Assembly: GCF_004303025.1 (NCBI RefSeq)
Contig: NZ_PJQW01000001.1
Coordinates: 217,070 to 281,069, forward strand
Reading direction: 5' to 3'
DNA: 64,000 nt
Source: Flavobacterium sp. J27
Lineage (GTDB): Bacteria; Bacteroidota; Bacteroidia; Flavobacteriales; Flavobacteriaceae
Below are positions 61,620 to 64,000 of this stretch, in pieces. The translations under genes and the position numbers were made by a program. The notes under the pieces are model-generated. The model had not been told where the DNA came from and ran no database searches. It worked only from the letters and a program-made list of their open reading frames with translations. Position 1 is the stretch's first letter; each line of letters opens with the position of its first letter.

Positions 61620-61865
61620 TTACTTTTTGTCTTTCTTGAAAATAGAGTAAATTACAATAGCAAAACCTGTTAATACAGTCGTTGGTGCTAAGCGAATACG
61701 TCTAAAACTAAAAATATCTTCGCTCCATACCTCAGGATTTGTGCTTCCACCACCACTCATTAAAATAAATCCTAAAGCAATTACAGCTAAACCAATTAAT
61801 AGAAAGGTATAATTTGCTTTTCCAAATAAGAATTCTGGTTGGTTATTTTCATTCTCTTTTTTCAT
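61620..61865 (-). CDS. DUF3098 family small membrane protein
   Basis: 81 residues with two membrane segments (about 14-32, YTFLLIGLAVIALGFIL, and 60-76, TTVLTGFAIVIYSIF) joined by SGGGSTNPEVWSEDIFSFRR. I recognise the DUF3098 family, a Bacteroidetes protein regularly encoded next to ftsX. It lies 76 nt downstream of ftsX on the same strand with no terminator between. The function is unknown; a link to cell division is suggested by position only. Confidence 0.88.
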   Translation of the reverse strand: MKKENENNQPEFLFGKANYTFLLIGLAVIALGFILMSGGGSTNPEVWSEDIFSFRRIRLAPTTVLTGFAIVIYSIFKKDKK

Positions 61866-61941
61866 ATAAATATGTTATTTTATGAGTTTGTATTATTAAT
61901 TTTAATATTTGAACGCTAAAAAAATAGAATTGTTGTCTTAT

Positions 61942-62817
61942 TTAATATAAATCGTCAGTTCTTAGATTTAAAAAACGTTGTGTGGCAAAAAAGGTACTTA
62001 TTGAAGTAATGATAATTCCTACAACTAAAACACCACTAAATACTATAGCTAAAGATCCATAATCTTTTAATAGACCTAAACTAGGTAAAAATTCATCGGC
62101 ATAATATACTAATGCTAAAAGTGCAAGTATGGCCAAACAAGAACCTGCTAACCCTAATTTAATACTTCTCCAAATAAAAGGTTTTCTAATAAAAGACTTC
62201 GTAGCACCTACCATTTGCATCGTTTTAATGGTAAATCGATGAGAATAAATCGATAAACGCAAAGAACTATTAATTAGTAACATGGCAATTACAGCTAAAA
62301 AACCACTAATGATTAACATCCAAAAACTGATTTTTTTAATGTTGTCGTTTACCAAATCGACTAACTGCTTGTCGTAGATAATTTCAGATACCATTTCATT
62401 CTTCTTAATATCGTGCTCAATTTTCTTAATACTATCTGCCACAACATATTCTCCTTTTAAATTGATGTCAAAAGAATTTTGTAATGGATTAAAACCTAAA
62501 AAAGACATGAAATCTTTCCCTACAATATCCACATTGTTTTTGGCAGCACTGTCTTTGTGTACAAAAGCATACTCTTTTATAAAACGAGAATTCTTCAATT
62601 GCGTATCAAAAGCATCTAAAATACTATCTTTCGCTTCGTTTTTAAAGAAAACTGTCATCGGAATATTCTCTTTAAAATCGGTAGTTATTTTTTTGGAATT
62701 AATTACAAACAAACCTAAAGTTCCAAGTAAAAAGAGAACCAAAAAAATACTCAATACAACTGAAAAGTAAGATGAAATTAAACGTCTTTTGTTATAATTT
62801 TCAAATGAAGATGCCAT
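61942..62817 (-). CDS. ftsX: Cell division ABC permease FtsX
   Basis: 291 residues with the FtsX layout: a cytoplasmic N-terminus, membrane segment 1 (about 17-38), a periplasmic extracellular loop (about 40-165, IPMTVFFKNEA), then three membrane segments (about 170-190, 220-238, 250-275) with KTMQMVGATKSFIRKPFIWR between them. With FtsE it relays ATP hydrolysis to peptidoglycan hydrolases at the septum. ftsE is not in the window. It is divergent from leuS. Confidence 0.92.
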   Translation of the reverse strand: MASSFENYNKRRLISSYFSVVLSIFLVLFLLGTLGLFVINSKKITTDFKENIPMTVFFKNEAKDSILDAFDTQLKNSRFIKEYAFVHKDSAAKNNVDIVGKDFMSFLGFNPLQNSFDINLKGEYVVADSIKKIEHDIKKNEMVSEIIYDKQLVDLVNDNIKKISFWMLIISGFLAVIAMLLINSSLRLSIYSHRFTIKTMQMVGATKSFIRKPFIWRSIKLGLAGSCLAILALLALVYYADEFLPSLGLLKDYGSLAIVFSGVLVVGIIITSISTFFATQRFLNLRTDDLY

Positions 62818-62906
62818 AAAATTTAGAAATATGAGGTAAAAATAGTAAAGAAATTTTGTTTATATAGAATATAACAACAAAGTTTTAACTTTAATATTTT
62901 AAAATG

Positions 62907-62914
62907 TATTTTTG
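62907..62914 (+). promoter_or_regulatory. -7 element TATTTTTG of leuS
   Basis: Exact TAnnTTTG match 58 nt before the ATG at 62973; no TTG at the expected -33 position. Confidence 0.5.
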
Positions 62915-62972
62915 TACCAGTTTTTTTAAGAAGTAGGAAACTACTTTAAACTTTTAAAATTTACACTTAAAA

Positions 62973-64000
62973 ATGAAATATTTTCATAACGAAATCGAAG
63001 CCAAATGGCGTAAATATTGGGCAGAAAACCAAACTTTCGCTGCAGAAAACCCTACTGAAGCCTCAGGTAAACCAAAATATTATGTATTAGACATGTTTCC
63101 TTATCCATCAGGAGCAGGTTTACACGTGGGTCATCCACTAGGATATATCGCTTCTGATATCGTCGCAAGATATAAAAGGCATAAAGGTTTTAACGTGTTG
63201 CATCCACAAGGATATGATTCATTTGGTTTACCAGCAGAACAATATGCGATTCAAACGGGGCAACATCCAGATAAAACTACCAAAGAAAATATTGCGCGTT
63301 ACCGTGAACAATTAGATAAAATCGGATTTTCATTTGATTGGAGTAGAGAAGTACGCACTTCAAACGCCGATTATTACAAATGGACACAATGGATTTTTAT
63401 CCAATTATTCAATTCTTGGTACAACAACGATGCCAATAAAGCGGAAGATATTGCTACTTTAATTGCTCTTTTTGAAAAAGAAGGAAATGCTTCAGTAAAT
63501 GCAGTTTGTGATGAAGGAATTACTATTTTTTCGTCAAGCGAATGGAACGCATTTTCAGATGAAGAACAGCAAAAAATACTATTACAATACCGTTTAACCT
63601 ATTTAGCAGAAACAGAAGTAAACTGGTGTCCAGCATTAGGAACGGTTTTGGCCAATGACGAAATTGTAAATGGTGTTTCAGAACGCGGAGGACATCCAGT
63701 TATTCGTAAAAAAATGACGCAATGGTCGATGCGTATTTCTGCGTATGCTGAGCGTTTATTACAAGGTTTGGAAACCATCGATTGGACCGAATCGTTAAAA
63801 GAATCGCAACGCAACTGGATTGGAAAATCAGTTGGAGCAATGGTTTCTTTTAAGGTATTACCAACAACCGACAACCAACAACCAACAACTGTTGAAGTCT
63901 TTACCACACGTCCTGATACGATTTTTGGGGTTACATTTATGACTTTAGCACCAGAACACGATTTAGTAGCTAAAATTACAACTCCCGAACAAAAAGAAGC
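62973..64000 (+). CDS. leuS: Leucyl-tRNA synthetase, N-terminal part (runs off the window)
   Basis: About 342 residues without a stop before the window edge. Class I signature [17 protein letters not shown] (HIGH equivalent HVGH), [20 protein letters not shown], the zinc-less insert region, [18 protein letters not shown], and the start of the CP1 editing domain ([14 protein letters not shown], threonine-rich editing motif). It charges tRNA-Leu and hydrolyses mischarged products. Just before the editing motif the gene carries four heptamer repeats (CCAACAA type) encoding a Pro/Thr/Gln/Asn-rich loop. The KMSKS part lies outside the window. Confidence 0.95.
   Translation, partial: MKYFHNEIEAKWRKYWAENQTFAAENPTEASGKPKYYVLDMFPYPSGAGLHVGHPLGYIASDIVARYKRHKGFNVLHPQGYDSFGLPAEQYAIQTGQHPDKTTKENIARYREQLDKIGFSFDWSREVRTSNADYYKWTQWIFIQLFNSWYNNDANKAEDIATLIALFEKEGNASVNAVCDEGITIFSSSEWNAFSDEEQQKILLQYRLTYLAETEVNWCPALGTVLANDEIVNGVSERGGHPVIRKKMTQWSMRISAYAERLLQGLETIDWTESLKESQRNWIGKSVGAMVSFKVLPTTDNQQPTTVEVFTTRPDTIFGVTFMTLAPEHDLVAKITTPEQKE
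63861..63888. repeat. Heptamer tandem repeat (CCAACAA)4 with one variant unit, inside leuS
   Basis: Units CCAACAA, CCGACAA, CCAACAA, CCAACAA. They encode a low-complexity [10 protein letters not shown] segment within the editing domain. Repeats of this kind are usually intergenic. Confidence 0.85.

Noticed and set aside
63861..63888. Possible CRISPR-like array in leuS
   Set aside because: Units are 7 nt with no spacers; a simple tandem repeat inside a coding frame.

Overview
The window looks like chromosomal DNA from a member of the Flavobacteriaceae, probably Flavobacterium or a close genus. The evidence is the AT-rich composition, Bacteroidetes -7 promoter elements of the form TAnnTTTG, two proteins with C-terminal type IX secretion (T9SS) sorting domains, and families typical of this group (DUF5686, DUF5687, HU-CCDC81/SPOR, DUF3098 next to ftsX). 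The gene content is mostly core. I see no insertion sequence, prophage, CRISPR array or clear pseudogene.

Layout. 1-6.6 kb: the 5' part of a membrane protein, a secreted subtilisin-like protease, a PolB-type exonuclease, a serine hydrolase, an alkyltransferase and a DUF1573 protein. 6.7-13.7 kb: an OmpR-type two-component pair, an HU/SPOR envelope protein, an acyl-CoA thioesterase, an ABC ATPase with its DUF5687 membrane partner, and a flavin/2Fe-2S reductase. 13.8-20.5 kb: a TetR-TolC-MFP-RND efflux operon with a perfect palindrome over its promoter. 20.6-26.7 kb: polyprenyl diphosphate synthase and the E1 and E2 subunits of 2-oxoglutarate dehydrogenase. 26.7-34.3 kb: a TPR-CHAT caspase-like protease overlapping a retropepsin-like protease gene, a PKD/beta-barrel protein and a lipoprotein, divergent from an ECF sigma factor with a TPR-bearing anti-sigma-like membrane protein. 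34.4-40.8 kb: TatD, an acyltransferase, asparaginase, tRNA-Ser and an ExbB/ExbD energising cluster. 40.8-51.4 kb (minus strand): a PAP2-like membrane protein, rpoN, asnS, an RND/MMPL exporter, DUF5686, frr and pyrH. 51.5-57.2 kb: a patatin, a thioredoxin-fold protein and a DUF1501/DUF1800 pair. 57.2-64 kb: truB, uppP, DUF3098, ftsX and the start of leuS. A TPR histidine kinase, a LuxR-type regulator and two tandem RNA-gene-like copies lie among them.

Most notable. (1) At 61.2-61.6 kb, a tandem pair of about 110-nt RNA-gene-like units. Each has a CCCC/GGGG palindrome where a -33 element would be, a shared TTTCTTTG -7, an identical internal core and a 12-bp terminator stem with three compensatory base-pair changes between copies. 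The pair follows a LuxR-type response regulator directly. (2) The CHAT/retropepsin/PKD locus beside an ECF sigma/anti-sigma pair, which could be a protease-linked envelope or stress signalling system. (3) Several operator-like inverted or direct repeats at promoters: TetR operon, rpoN, patatin/thioredoxin and the first two-component pair. (4) A CCAACAA heptamer array inside the leuS editing domain.

All coordinates and motifs were read by eye. Family names come from motif recognition, not database searches.
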